A stretch of DNA of 59,993 nucleotides from Smittium culicis (Eukaryota; Kickxellomycota; Harpellomycetes; Harpellales; Legeriomycetaceae). Location: positions 1 through 59,993 of the forward strand of contig LSSN01000549.1 of the NCBI GenBank assembly GCA_001970855.1, given 5' to 3'. The position numbers were made by a program, and so were the translations under genes. Numbering within the stretch: position 1 is the first letter of the stretch; each line of letters begins with the position of its first letter. Under the pieces are notes generated by a model. That model worked only from the letters and a program-made list of their open reading frames with translations, ran no database searches and had not been told where the DNA came from. This document shows positions 49,700 to 59,993 of this stretch, one piece after another.

Positions 49700-51120
49700 A
49701 TAGGAATACAATAAAACGACTTATAGCCCCATTATTTTTTTGAAATTTTATTACCTTTTAAAATAATTATTCCCTTAATAATTTTCAGATTAATAATACA
49801 CAAAATAAACGTAAATATCAAATAAGAAATATTTGAATAAGATTTTGTTAAATTTCTACAGGATCGCTACTAAATAAATTAGATTACTAATATCAATTTT
49901 GGCGTCATTTATTCAAGAAAACTCAAGAATTTTTTGCCATATAAAAAGTGGTTTTTTATTAAAATCAAGTCGTTTTCTTATTAAAGATATCATCTTATGT
50001 TATAAAAACTGAATTATTCCGATACTGAAACGAGTCTGTAGTGCCAAAAATTAGTAAATAGCTTATTTATATAAATTTTAAAAAAAAATAGGATGTCAAA
50101 ACATAATGTAATGGGATTTAAAACTGTTATAATTGATAATCTTTTCTTCAATTCGATATATATACCTAATTCATATGAAATAAATTAATTTAATTTAATT
50201 TTGAAGCCAAATTCTACGGAAAATCCAATATCAATTATAATCGGCTCATTAAAAAAGATAAATTAAATTTATGAATAAAAAAAAATTAGAGGATAATCTG
50301 GAAATAATAGCATAAGTGTCAAAAGTTTATTTCAATGTAAGTTTAAATTATTTATTTAAAGGATATATAGATATTTTATTGCTAAAGAACTCATTGCAAT
50401 AAAATCTCTGGCTTTTTATACAAGAAGGCATGGTGATGAAAATAATATAAAAATAAACTTATTATAAATTAAACACCAAACAAAATTATAATAATATAAG
50501 TAATCAAGTTTTAACAAAATGCCAAGCTCTTGGCATTTTAATTTAAACTTAGAATACTTAATTATTTAGAACGAGTGCCAAGAAATTAAGAAAAAGGTAT
50601 AATGCCAAGAATTTGACATTAGTTAATTTATTTGAAGTTTTCTAGATATCTCTAAAAGTTTCTAGAATCTTCTAGAAAACTCCTGTAAATTACATAATTG
50701 ATTTGTGTCCATGACAATAAGATAGGCGCAGAAAATTTAAATGCAAACACATATAAATTTCGTATAAATATTTTGTGATTTTGTAAACCCCCTCCCCCAA
50801 TTATTAAAAAATAATATTTTATTTATCTTTAATTTATATATAGACATTATTGATTAAGACAAATCTTGACCAGTTAAGCATATGCTAAAATACTAATACT
50901 CAAAATAGAATAAAAATTAATTTGTTTGGTTTGTTTTCTGGATAAGACTGAGAAATAAATATACAAAAATATCTTGCCTCTCAAATAAATTTCCTATATA
51001 CCTAACCCTAGAAATAATAATAATAGGCTAAGCTTTTAAAAATTATCGATTAATAACAATTTATAGGAAAATTAATTTATTTATTAGCAATTATTTTAAA
51101 CTAATTTTTAACGCAGGGTT
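49700..51120. other. AT-rich region with palindrome and heat-shock-type motif
   Basis: No gene. It holds a perfect palindrome AAAATGCCAAG/CTTGGCATTTT at about 50517-50539, further TGCCAAG words at 50577 and 50602, and the TTCTAGAA array described separately. Confidence 0.5.
50637..50677 (+). promoter_or_regulatory. Heat-shock-element-like array
   Basis: TTCTAGAATCTTCTAGAA at 50660-50677 is four perfect alternating nTTCn/nGAAn units, preceded at 50640 by TTCTAGATATC. This is the HSF trimer consensus. No gene follows, but a TATAAA-like CATATAAATTT lies about 75 bases downstream. Confidence 0.45.
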
Positions 51121-51290
51121 TTGAATTTCTAAAATGTGCATAATATTACCAAAAAAAATTTTCGTGATGCGTTTAAAAAAATTTTTTTTCGCTGATTATG
51201 TGATTGAAACCCAAAATCATTTCCAACGGTCTCAAACGAATTTCCAATTGACCCAAAGTTAATTCCAGTTGAGCTAACAAATTTCTAAAT
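51121..51290 (+). repeat. Dispersed repeat R2, copy 2
   Basis: TGAATTTCTAAAATGTGCAT, then AAAAAATTTTCGTGATGCG, TTTTTTTTCGCTGATTATG, AACCCAAAATCATTTCC and GGTCTCAAACGAATTTCC. The reverse complement matches 55090-55276 over about 150 bases. It lies about 150 bases before LTR copy L2 on the same strand. Confidence 0.65.
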
Positions 51291-51436
51291 CTCAGATATG
51301 CAAAAAAAAATCAGTATCCGAATTATCAAATACTTGAAATAATTTTTCTATTATTGTCAAGACTGGATTTGTGATGACTTAAGATTTGCAATTAAAATGA
51401 TTCTAATAGAGTTTATTTTAATTAGAGATATTTAGC

Positions 51437-51560
51437 TAAGGAGATAAAACTTGTTGAACAGCATATCCTTTCCATCAAAGGATTATGCTGGGTATAAATA
51501 GGGATAAGATTCGATAGTAGATTTTTGTGGGGAACTGGGTTTAGATGAACGTCGGGTACA
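51437..51560 (+). mobile_element. LTR-like repeat, copy L2
   Basis: AAACTTGTTGAACAGCATAT, then CCTTTCCATCAAAGG and ATTATGCTGGGTATAAATAG. The hairpin arms CAGCATATCCTTT and AAAGGATTATGCTG flank a five-base loop, and a TATA motif follows. It aligns with the first part of L1 and with L3; the similarity fades after about 51500. Confidence 0.5.
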
Positions 51561-53000
51561 TAGGCCAATAGAAATAAAACTTTGGTAAAAAATGAGAGTT
51601 ATAAATAACTAACTAGTAGATTGGGCCATATCCAATGTAATTATGGCATATAACGTTATATTATAAATGACATTATGACAATTATACTAATATTTTTTAT
51701 TACTAACACGTTGTAAGAAATCGTTCTTACATAGAGCATCTAGATCAACTGCTGGGCTTAAAATGCACATTGTTAACATCAACAACCTATTGTAAATCTC
51801 GTTGGACAACTTCACATAGTAAATTGGTCAAAAACTCAAACAAAATAAAGTATTTAAACAACTGATATTTCTTCAGCGGAAAAGAAAGTAGTTTAATCTG
51901 TTTAAATAACATTTTCCTTAATTCTTCTAAAACCCCTTACAAGTTATTAGTAATAGTATATCTACACCTTTTATAAATAAAATATATTTTAGTATAGCCT
52001 TTATTTTACACAATTTTTTTCATATAATATTTCCTTATCACAAATACCTTAATTTTCTTACGTTTTAAGTGTTATGGTCTGAATTTTATTATTTTTTGCT
52101 CTGAAAACCTTTCTCAATTTGAGGTATTCAGCTGACTTTTTATAAACAATTCTACAGCATGAGTTTTTTATGAGCTCTTACTATAATTAAATACTAACTA
52201 TACTAAAGTAATAATATAATTTTTAAATATAAAATAGAAAGTATTCTTTTAATATAAGATATTAAATTGTTTAATGGATGTTTCATAAAGTGACTCGTTT
52301 TTAGAGTTTCAATATTTTACTTCATGTCTTCATGTCTTCATTTTCATATAATTATGCTCATCCTCATCGAATATTATAAATTTTTGTAATACTAATGTTT
52401 TGTTTATCAGTTTAATGTCCCAATTTGGTCCATTATAATAGCATTATAATTACAATATTTTTAGGTTCATTTAAAAAAGTATCATTCTTTCTCTATTTTT
52501 TTACTACTCTTTCTCTTTATTTTTAAATATTATTCATACACTCTTTTTTTCCATCGTTCACTTTCTAAATTTTTTTTCAATTCTATATCTCTTTCATTAT
52601 TATAAAATATAAATTCTTTTGGAAGCTTCGAAATAGACCTCGACAACAACAGCAATTAAAATTTTGACAAAAATTTCGAAAAAATATTCGAATTCAACAT
52701 CGAAGATAAAATAAAAATCTTAGTCTTCGAGAATAAAACGTTTTTTTAGAAATAATATATCCTATATTAACATATTTAATAATTTTTATTTCAATTTTAT
52801 TATAATAATAATATCTAAAAAAATTAAAATATATTATATTAATTAAAAAATTGTTTTCAATTAATCAATTCCATTTAATTAATATTATATAATAATTTTT
52901 ATATTTATAAATAAATTGTATAAATATCATTAGCTAATTTTTAATAATCGAGTTAAAATAATTTAAATAATTAATTAAAATATCATGACTTTTGTCGGAA
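51561..53000. other. AT-rich DNA, no gene recognised
   Basis: Short frames only. T-rich tracts at 52480-52620 and a TA/AAT-rich block at 52760-52980. Confidence 0.5.
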
Positions 53001-53180
53001 TACCACTTTGTTATAGTGGGTAAAGCAACGTCTAAACATCGAGAAGGGTAACACATCTAAGCTAAGTAAAAATTAGGATAGGAATATCCGTTACCAATTT
53101 TTAACACTTTTAATTTTTAGTCACTGGTAGTCTTCAATCACTACGAGGGTTCGACTCCCTCAATAGTGATGTCTTTTATT
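53001..53180 (+). ncRNA. Candidate structured, pol III-like RNA
   Basis: Several hairpins follow one another: CCACT-TTGTTAT-AGTGG (53003-53019); GGTAAC/GTTACC (53047-53052 with 53089-53094), enclosing GGATA-GGAA-TATCC with a GNRA-type loop; and ATCACTA-C-GAGGG-TTCGACT-CCCTC-A-ATAGTGAT (53137-53170), which looks like a tRNA T arm stacked on an acceptor stem. GGTTCGACTCC is a perfect B box, AGTGGGTAAAGC resembles the D arm of class II tRNAs, and CTTTTATTTT (53173) could terminate pol III. The middle, with CGTCT..CATCGA and TTAGGATAGG, weakly recalls 5S rRNA. It does not fold as a normal tRNA. A tRNA- or 5S-derived SINE head or pseudogene is the main alternative. Confidence 0.4.
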
Positions 53181-53451
53181 TTAACACTATTTTATCCCTT
53201 TTACTCCTTATTTGTTTTTCAATAATAAATTTTAATTAGAGAACCAAACCTACGATTATAATCAATTAACTTTTCAATCTACCCAATGCATACTATTAAA
53301 CAATACCAGTTTGAGGTATCTTGTAGCCTCACCGTTATTCGGAATATATTGTAGTTCCGCGTTAAATATATAAACTAAGTATTCAATAAGTATGCTGCCG
53401 AAATTTCAAACACAGGAAAGAAATAAAATCCCGCTTGCGAATCGGTAAACT
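53181..53451. other. Spacer, nothing recognised
   Basis: Mixed AT-rich DNA between the RNA candidate and a coding-like segment. No motif assigned. Confidence 0.4.
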
Positions 53452-53700
53452 TGACAAAATGAAAGCAAAAAAATTTTCGACCTGCAGAAGGCCATTGACC
53501 AGAGCATTGAACCAGACCCCGATAACATGGATCGAGTAGTGGAGGAGGTGAGCAAGGCTCCCAGGATTCCACCCACTACTCCCCATGAAAAGAAGATATG
53601 GCAAATGATAGACATTGTCACTAAGAACTTGAAGGAGCATTCCACCAAGCAGCGTCTAGACCCATTTTCCCGGTCTCTAATGACGCCAAAAAACCGACAC
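53452..53700 (+). pseudogene. Orphan coding-like segment of unknown origin
   Basis: A GC-richer island with a 5'-open frame: KKIFDLQKAIDQSIEPDPDN, then MDRVVEEVSKAPRIPPTTPH and EKKIWQMIDIVTKNLKEHST. The composition is that of a soluble, helical, nuclear-type protein, quite unlike the surrounding sequence. An in-frame stop lies just upstream of the first residues shown, and the frame ends in sequence that belongs to the transposase on the other strand. It may be a host exon copy or a domain captured by a mobile element. The minus-strand frames through it (53375-53735) are its shadows. I do not recognise the family. Confidence 0.4.
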
Positions 53701-54687
53701 TGTTCAATTATTTCTCTTCTGTTTGACATCATCAAATATTATCATATTCTTATAATATCCGATACAATCTTCCTTAGAGACACAATCAAACTCTTGATCT
53801 ATCATTTCGAATAGATCAAATTTATTTTCAGGATTTGATACCTTACGTGATTTTAAACTTTTGAAAATAAATTTTCAATTGGGATTAAAAAATGGCGAGT
53901 AAGAAGATAGATATAGCAATTTAAAATTTGTATTTTCTATATATGTTCTTACAGCTAAAGTTTTATGAAAAGCTGCGTTAACCATTACAAATATTCCATG
54001 GGTTACACCGATGTTATTTAGATTAAAAATCAGTTCTTGAATGAATAATTTGAATGTATCCGAATTGTAGGCTATTTTGCTTGGTTTGAAAATTTTATAC
54101 CCATTTTAATTGAATGTGAAACATGATGAAATAGTTCTTGATTGGATTCTTCCGGTTATAAATACCGGAGATGTCCCTTTTTTAGATCTTCCATATAATG
54201 GTCTAAACGATATTGAAAATCCCACTTCATAAACAAAAAAAATTCTTTATATAAAATTCTGAAATCTAGAAATTTTATTGCATAATCTTCGCGAATTTTT
54301 ATATTTTCATCATTTTTTTTCTGGTAAGATTTTAATTCTCTTAATATTATAAAAAAACCGTGATCAGCATCTTTGGGCCGTAGAATTAGACAATTCTACT
54401 CCAAATTCTTCTTTCACTTTTTCTTTCAACTCGTCCAATCGTAGAGTGCAATCTCTTTATCAAGGCAGTTTAGAATAAAAAATTCTAATCTTTAATTACT
54501 TTTTTTTTTATTTACCCCCCTTTTGGAATAGAATCAATTTTTGACTCATTTTGATACATTTTTATTGTTTTATAACAGTGAAAGCTTTTATTTTGAGACA
54601 TTCAGAAATATTTTTTGCTGATTTTCCTCGATTATAGCTGTCAATAATTCCATTTCTTTCTTAATTGATCGTATTTTTATTAGACAT
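53700..54687 (-). pseudogene. Tc1/mariner-IS630-type transposase pseudogene 2
   Basis: Minus strand from an ATG at 54687 (MSNKNTIN, then a stop). A helix-turn-helix-like NGIIDSYNRGKSAKNISECL is followed by a linker with LRLDELKEKVKEEFGVEL. The catalytic region is well preserved in sequence but not in function: FVYEVGFSISFRPLYGRSKK where FxDExGF is expected (Asp replaced by Tyr), GIFVMVNAAFHKT where MDNAxxH is expected (Asp replaced by Val), and LLYLSSYSPFFNPN where PPYSPxLNPIE is expected. It ends YYKNMIIFDDVKQKR near 53705. Related to the copy at 11240-12416. Confidence 0.75.
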
Positions 54688-55089
54688 TTTATTAAATAAT
54701 AATAAAAGTTATCTTTTGAATGATATTTTTGGAATGTATTATTATATAAAGCTTAGATTAATTATAAATATTTTATATTAATAATAAAAATAATAGGTAT
54801 TTAGCGAAATTATTTGTATTTTATAGTTATTTTTTATATATTTAATTATAACTTATACAAATAAAAATACTTGAAAAATGCAAAATTATTTAATATATTA
54901 AAAAAAAATTAATTCCCCTCCCCTCCTTTATGGTCTATTTGATCGATACCTTCAATTCACAGTCCTATTTTCTGATATTTTTTAAAAAAATAAAAAAAGT
55001 TTAAATTATAATTATATACCCAATTATTTTTAATTCAATTAGATAAAATTATATTTTTTAAGAGTTAATATGCCCATTATAAAAATTTG
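54688..55089. other. AT-rich spacer, nothing recognised
   Basis: No motif beyond a short C-rich tract at 54914-54925. Confidence 0.4.
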
Positions 55090-55276
55090 AAAATGACTTT
55101 ATAAAAAATTAAAGTTCGTTTGGGGCGATTAAAATTGACTTTGCCACAATAGGAAATTAATTTGAGACCAATGGAAATGGCTTTGGTTTGTAATTACATA
55201 ATCAAAGGAAAATTTTTTTTAAGCGCGTCACGAAATTTTTTTCTAGAAATTTGTATGCGCGATTTAGAAATTCGTA
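55090..55276 (-). repeat. Dispersed repeat R2, copy 3 (inverted)
   Basis: On the minus strand: GAATTTCTAAATCGCGCATA, AAATTTCTAGAAAAAAATTT, CGTGACGCGC, GATTATGTAATTACAAACC, CCATTTCCATTGGTCTCAAA. It pairs with copy 2 (51121-51290) as an inverted repeat enclosing 4 kb. Confidence 0.65.
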
Positions 55277-57209
55277 AAATACTTTTATAAAATAGTATGC
55301 AAAATCTCATATAAGTAGTAGATATCTAATATTTTGTAGATATATATTGAAAACCCACTAGTTAAAATTTAATAAATTTAAAATTGGCTCGAGCTATACT
55401 TTATTATTATCGTTTTTTTTTATTAAGAGCGCCAAGAATTACATATTAGTACTCGTTTGAGTTTCACCTCGAAGCTCATCAGAACCTTCAAATATATTCT
55501 CATAAACCAAATTTTATAATATTAACAAAAAAACCACAAGTAAGAAAAAAACTAAATAATTCAGATACTCTAATATCATCATAAATCGTTGATGATTCTG
55601 CAGAGTTGAAAATAATGAAGAATAAAGAGCCAGTATAAAATATACGCTAGAAATTTATGATGATTATTTATTTGAACTGAGATTTATTTTTAATGATATT
55701 TTTACTATATCTCGAAATAGTTTCTGGGTAGGAGCCCCAGAGAACATCCTTGGACTATTCAGATGACCTATACATCATAATAATGGTAGAAAAGTTTCTG
55801 TTAATAGCAATTTCAGCATTAACACAAATTTATGAGGGCATTTCAAGAATTCCCGAAAAACACAAGTACCTCAGTATAAGATTTGAATCTATCCCAGTGA
55901 TTCTTATGTTATTCAATCTTTTGTATTCATCAAAGGCAGTTTTTTCTGAGATCAGAATTCTTGGGATCCCACGAGAAGCTACCCTCTATTCCTATTAAAT
56001 TAATTTGGCAATCATTTCGCGTTAGAATCGAAAAATCTAAAAAAAATTCAAATAATATTCATATTCATTGCTTGAAAAAATAAAATTTAAAAAAATAGGA
56101 TATCAATATGTCGGAGAATTCCGAGTTCCCCACCTAGTTTTATTTATTTATTTATTATTCCCTAGGAATTTATTTGGGTTCAATTAATAAGATATAGCGA
56201 AATGAATAAAAGTTTTATAAATTTTATTGAATTTTTTTTATTTATCAACTATCCTATCTCTCCTTCTTTCTTTTATGAAAAATCGTCTCTATTTATGTAG
56301 AATAGAAAAATGTGTAATCATAAGAATTCGAAAAGACTTTTGTTAATTTTATAAAGGTTGATATAGTTCAGTACTATATGTATGTTAATATTTTATAGGT
56401 GTATAATAAAATAAGATATAGTATAATATAAGATATAAAAATAATGTAGACATCTGGTTGAGATCAGATCGCCAAAATTTCTCTTTGTAAAAAAAACTGC
56501 ATTGAAATTATCTTTGCATAAAAAAATTTGAATTGAAAATCCTTTGATTTTTTTTTCTCAACCGACGTCACCTAGGAATTAATCAGAGTTCTCTTTGTCG
56601 TCTGATTTCCCTACGACAAATATGATTTCGACTGATAAAATTACAAATAATAATTATAAACATATTTCTTGAGTTTTTGATTTCATATAAGTATTCAACA
56701 TACTGCTCATTTTTTTTAAATTATATTATAATTCTTTATTATTATATGAGTGCGTTATGATATAAACCGAATTGAATATAAAGCTTTAATAAAATTACCT
56801 TTTCGTAGAATTTTAAGCTGATTCTAATAAATAAAATAAAAAATTATTATAAAGATTATAAAAAATAAAATAATCATACTCAAAAAACCTTATAAAATGG
56901 GTGAGTTGAATTTTAAAAATATATTTTTAGAGTACTGATTACTTATATTATAATAAAAAATTGAATATTTTATTTTTTAAAATCTTATTATGGTTTTTTT
57001 GATTAAATTTACGGTTTTAGCATAAGATCTCAACATAATAATCTTTTATTTTTATTCTGCATTAACTAAAATTGAGAAATTAAGTGCCAATAGAGTATTT
57101 AATTAATACAATTTTTCCGTTTAATCCCTCGTTTATAATTATATTTCATAATTATTTTTTATTTAATTATTTTTAATCAAAGAAAGTATTCATAGATAGG
57201 TAATAAATT
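55277..57209. other. AT-rich region with one unassigned frame
   Basis: An 83-codon plus frame at 55750-55998 and a partly open minus frame opposite it are more complex than the background. Neither matches a family I know, so neither is called. GATTTCCCTACGACAAATATG at about 56606 recalls CACTCTACGACAAATATG at about 46953, just before LTR-like L4. Confidence 0.35.
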
Positions 57210-57398
57210 GTCATAATCATAATTTGTTTCACATTTTCCTCCCAATTTAATCATAAGATTATAAGATAGATCCTCAAACGGATATTGTTGGCCTTATCCG
57301 TTCCCTCTTGCATCTCGCCCACATCTCAATCTCAACCCTACCTTACCCTTTATAAAGACAGCATAATCCTTTCCATGAAAGATTATAATTTTCAACAC
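57210..57398 (-). mobile_element. LTR-like repeat, copy L3
   Basis: On the minus strand: TGTTGAAAATTATAATCTTT, CATGGAAAGGATTATGCTGT, CTTTATAAAGGGTAAGG, TTGAGATTGAGATGTGGGCG, AGATGCAAGAGGGAA, GATTAAATTGGGAGGAAAAT and ATTATGATTATGACA. It aligns nearly end to end with L1 (6091-6271) and, lacking the SINE, shows the uninterrupted sequence. Confidence 0.65.
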
Positions 57399-59993
57399 AC
57401 TTATTCCCTGATATTTCGTTTCTTATTTTATACTCTTTTAAAAATTCATTCAATGAATCTTATAAACTCTAGTATAGTTATTCCTGCATTAGTATCGCTT
57501 AATTACAGTCTTTACAGCAATTTATATTTTAATTTTAAAAGGAACTTTGTAATAATTAGCAATGTAAAATTTCTATAAAAAATTTTTTATTTTTTCACGT
57601 TTTTTAAAATTTTGCTTTGAAAAGACTTTAAAATTACTTTCTATCCCTACAAAGTTGGAAAATTGAGTTCAATTTGCTAGTATTAGATCAATATTTTTTT
57701 AGTTTTAATATCAACCTTAATTGGGCTATATTTTTTTTAGCTGGTGTTTATAATTTTATTGTTTAAAATAGCTTCTAAAATAATAGATAATTTTTTGATT
57801 GTTCAAAAAATTTCTAAACATTTGATTTTATTATAATTTGCCTTAGATCAGAAAATAAAAAGACTCTGCTTGCTTCAATATTCAATTAAATTCTATTTTG
57901 ATATGCCTGTGATTTTTATTTAGAATATATTTTGTTTGAATTTTATTTAAAATTCTGAATTACAGATTTATGTTAAACCTTTAATGGAATTTATATGAAA
58001 ATAAGCAGAGGCAAAAAAATGTTTTACTTTATTTTTAAAAATTACATTTTGGATTATATTTGTTTTATTTATCATATTTAATCTTATTATGGTTTTTTTT
58101 ATTGATTCTTAGTATAAATTAAAGTTTAAAAATAATTTATTCAAATAAAAAATTAGACAAAAACTAGCAGTTCACCCATTTTAATGTACCTTTTCCTTCC
58201 TATTTTAGATTTTTAATTCAACATGGTTATAGAAAAAAGTTCTCTTTTACCCAGCTGAGCTAGAAGCCTATATTCAAGTGAGTATTTTTTTCTTGACAAA
58301 AATTTTAAATGAGCACAAAGTAAATCAAAATATTTACTTTGACATAAAAATTTTCATAATTTGGCTTGCTGTGAATATTTACACAGTTATTATTCTAATA
58401 TTGTTTATTTATTAGATCAAGTACATCCTGGTCTTCATTTCTTTCTACTATTGTGTTTATAAATTCAACATTATTTATTCTTATATAAAAAACACAAATG
58501 TCTTTCAATTTAAAATTAATTATTTCGATAACATTGTTTGTATTAGAACAGAAGAAATTTCTCCCTCATACTAATTTTTATTTTTGTTTAAAAAAATTTT
58601 TATAATATAACTCGTATTAATTTTTTCTTATCCGCTATCAGCACAATTCTCCAAAAGTTACTCAGATGATTTTTGAAACACTACTGCTCCAGAATACCTG
58701 CAAAAAACAAAAATATTGAATAATTTTGCTTTTACTACTTTTAAATTTTATGCAGAATGAATTTATTAAATAGAAAGTGATGAAAATTAAAAAATTTTTC
58801 ATTGAGATTTATAGAATGTTCATTAATAGAGTTTATTGTAGAAATTGAATTGACTTCAGAAAAGTTTCAGGTGAAAACGATATTTCTAACTTATTAATTT
58901 TTTTTTATTACCTCAAAAATCCAAATATAAACGAATTCAGATTGATTATCAGCTATTTGAATTGATAACGGGATATTTTTTTTATTAACATCCGAATTTT
59001 CTACTACTATCATTGAGTATCCATGTTAGGTAGATTTAAAAGTTACGTAGACATGTAAAATTTTTAAAAATTTTCACTTTTCGATAGTGGACTTGCATAA
59101 TAAACTTGTTATTAACTCTTCCATACTTTTATCTCGATAAAAAAAAAGAATTTTTATTGAATAATATTTCTTAGATTAATTCTGTAGTATCAATTTTTTT
59201 AAATTTGTATTTATTTTTTAAAATTTTTTTTGGCTCATTTGATTTGAAATTGCTGATTTAATTTGAAGTAATATCAAGAGCTCATAACTAAGCTCTTCGA
59301 GATATTCTATGTGTAATTAAAAGCTTATAATATTAATAATTTACAATAAATTCTCTTTTTTTCTTGGGGGCAATAAATACGTTTGAATTTAATTTATCAC
59401 AATCTTTTTTATGCGATTTAGCATAAAAAATTTCAGTTGATTTAAGAGAATTTTTCGTAATTTAGCTTATTTCGCAATTACATGGCGTTTATTTATTGAA
59501 ATAGTAGTAAATAACCTTAAAACTATCCTTAGAATTAATCTATTCACTATTTTTATAAATCAGGGATATATCAATTTGCGATAAATCTACGTAACTCTCA
59601 AATTAATATATCTTTTTGAAATTAATTCGAGTTCACACTATAATTATTTTTTTTTAAATCTAAAAAGAAAAATTAAAAAAACGATTTTTTTTAATTATTT
59701 GTATATTTTTAATTTTTTTATTTATTAATGATAATAAAATGTTATTGTCGCGATGGAAAACCACCACTAGTACGATATCTCAAATTCTACTTTTATTTCA
59801 TAATTTCATAACGTTTTTAATTTCTTCTGTAGTTTTACTTATCCTTTGTTTAGTAAGAAAAGCACCTTCTTTTAATTATATAAACTTAAAATACACGGAT
59901 CAGAAGGTTTCTATTCAGACAGAAAGAACAAATGAAGGGGGGGAAATTGGTATATAAAAGGTCTCCCACATTTTTTTATGCCCCCCCCCCCCC
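57399..59993. other. AT-rich terminal region, no gene seen
   Basis: No supported gene or repeat. The window ends with a G run (about 59937-59943) and a terminal run of C, which may mark a contig end. Confidence 0.5.

Noticed and set aside
53001..53171. A functional tRNA gene
   Set aside because: The T arm and B box are good, but no 5' acceptor strand, D arm and anticodon arm can be combined into a cloverleaf, and the half distance is too long for an ordinary intron.
53375..53735. Three overlapping minus-strand frames
   Set aside because: They lie opposite the orphan coding-like segment and read as Cys/Ser/Pro-rich shadow sequence; the plus-strand frame is far more protein-like.
51121..55276. 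The R2 inverted pair as proven terminal inverted repeats of one transposon
   Set aside because: A third R2 copy beside the gypsy remnant, without an inverted partner, and an LTR-like copy inside the interval fit a retroelement origin at least as well.
55750..55998. 83-codon plus-strand frame as a reverse transcriptase fragment
   Set aside because: The YSDD-like residues alone are not enough; neighbouring RT motifs are absent on either strand.
1..59993. CRISPR arrays, bacterial operons or plasmid-type origins
   Set aside because: No direct-repeat/spacer pattern or ribosome-binding-site-led gene strings are present; all confident genes are spliced.

Overview
The window is nuclear DNA from an AT-rich eukaryote, most likely an early-diverging (zygomycete-grade or chytrid-grade) fungus. 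The evidence is: seven split genes with GT-AG introns of about 60-400 bases; fungal-type autophagy, kinetochore and respiratory proteins; and degraded DIRS-type tyrosine-recombinase retrotransposons of a kind common in such fungi. The assignment is inferred from gene content and cannot be refined without a search. No prokaryotic operon, CRISPR array or virus was seen.

Genes, left to right: a CPSF6-like RRM protein of the pre-mRNA 3'-end cleavage machinery (1750-3806, minus); the kinetochore protein SPC25 (13539-14907, plus); an ATG17-like autophagy scaffold (15871-17746, plus); mitochondrial methionyl-tRNA formyltransferase (18491-20644, minus); the catalytic subunit of queuine tRNA-ribosyltransferase (21036-23252, plus); a complex I NDUFA11-like subunit (23524-24142, minus); and ATP synthase OSCP (25859-26954, plus). 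I rebuilt the exons by hand; in all seven models the splice phases join without a frame break and give plausible full-length proteins. From 13.5 to 27 kb the region is gene-dense. MTFMT and QTRT1 diverge from a 391-base shared promoter. NDUFA11 and ATP5 diverge from a 1.7-kb spacer rich in CCAAT/ATTGG motifs.

Everything else is AT-rich and dominated by decayed mobile elements. From 5.9 to 10.5 kb there is an LTR-like sequence and a Ty3/gypsy integrase remnant. At 11.2-12.4 kb and 53.7-54.7 kb there are two dead Tc1/IS630-type transposases. At 12.8-13.3 kb two foldback units lie in tandem. From 37.5 to 45.8 kb two unrelated DIRS elements lie head to tail; the right one keeps its inverted terminal repeats and the internal complementary region. 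At 49.1-49.7 kb there is an LTR-leader-gag fragment. Six copies of a short poly(A)-tailed retroposon (a SINE) are scattered through the window. Five have target-site duplications, and three of them sit inside older elements.

The most interesting observations are this SINE family, the DIRS internal complementary region, a candidate structured pol III-like RNA at about 53.0-53.2 kb, a tandem foldback pair upstream of SPC25, and a perfect heat-shock-element array at 50.66 kb with no host gene nearby. The stretches 28.5-32.5, 34.1-37.2, 47.2-49.0 and 57.4-60.0 kb show no gene I can support.
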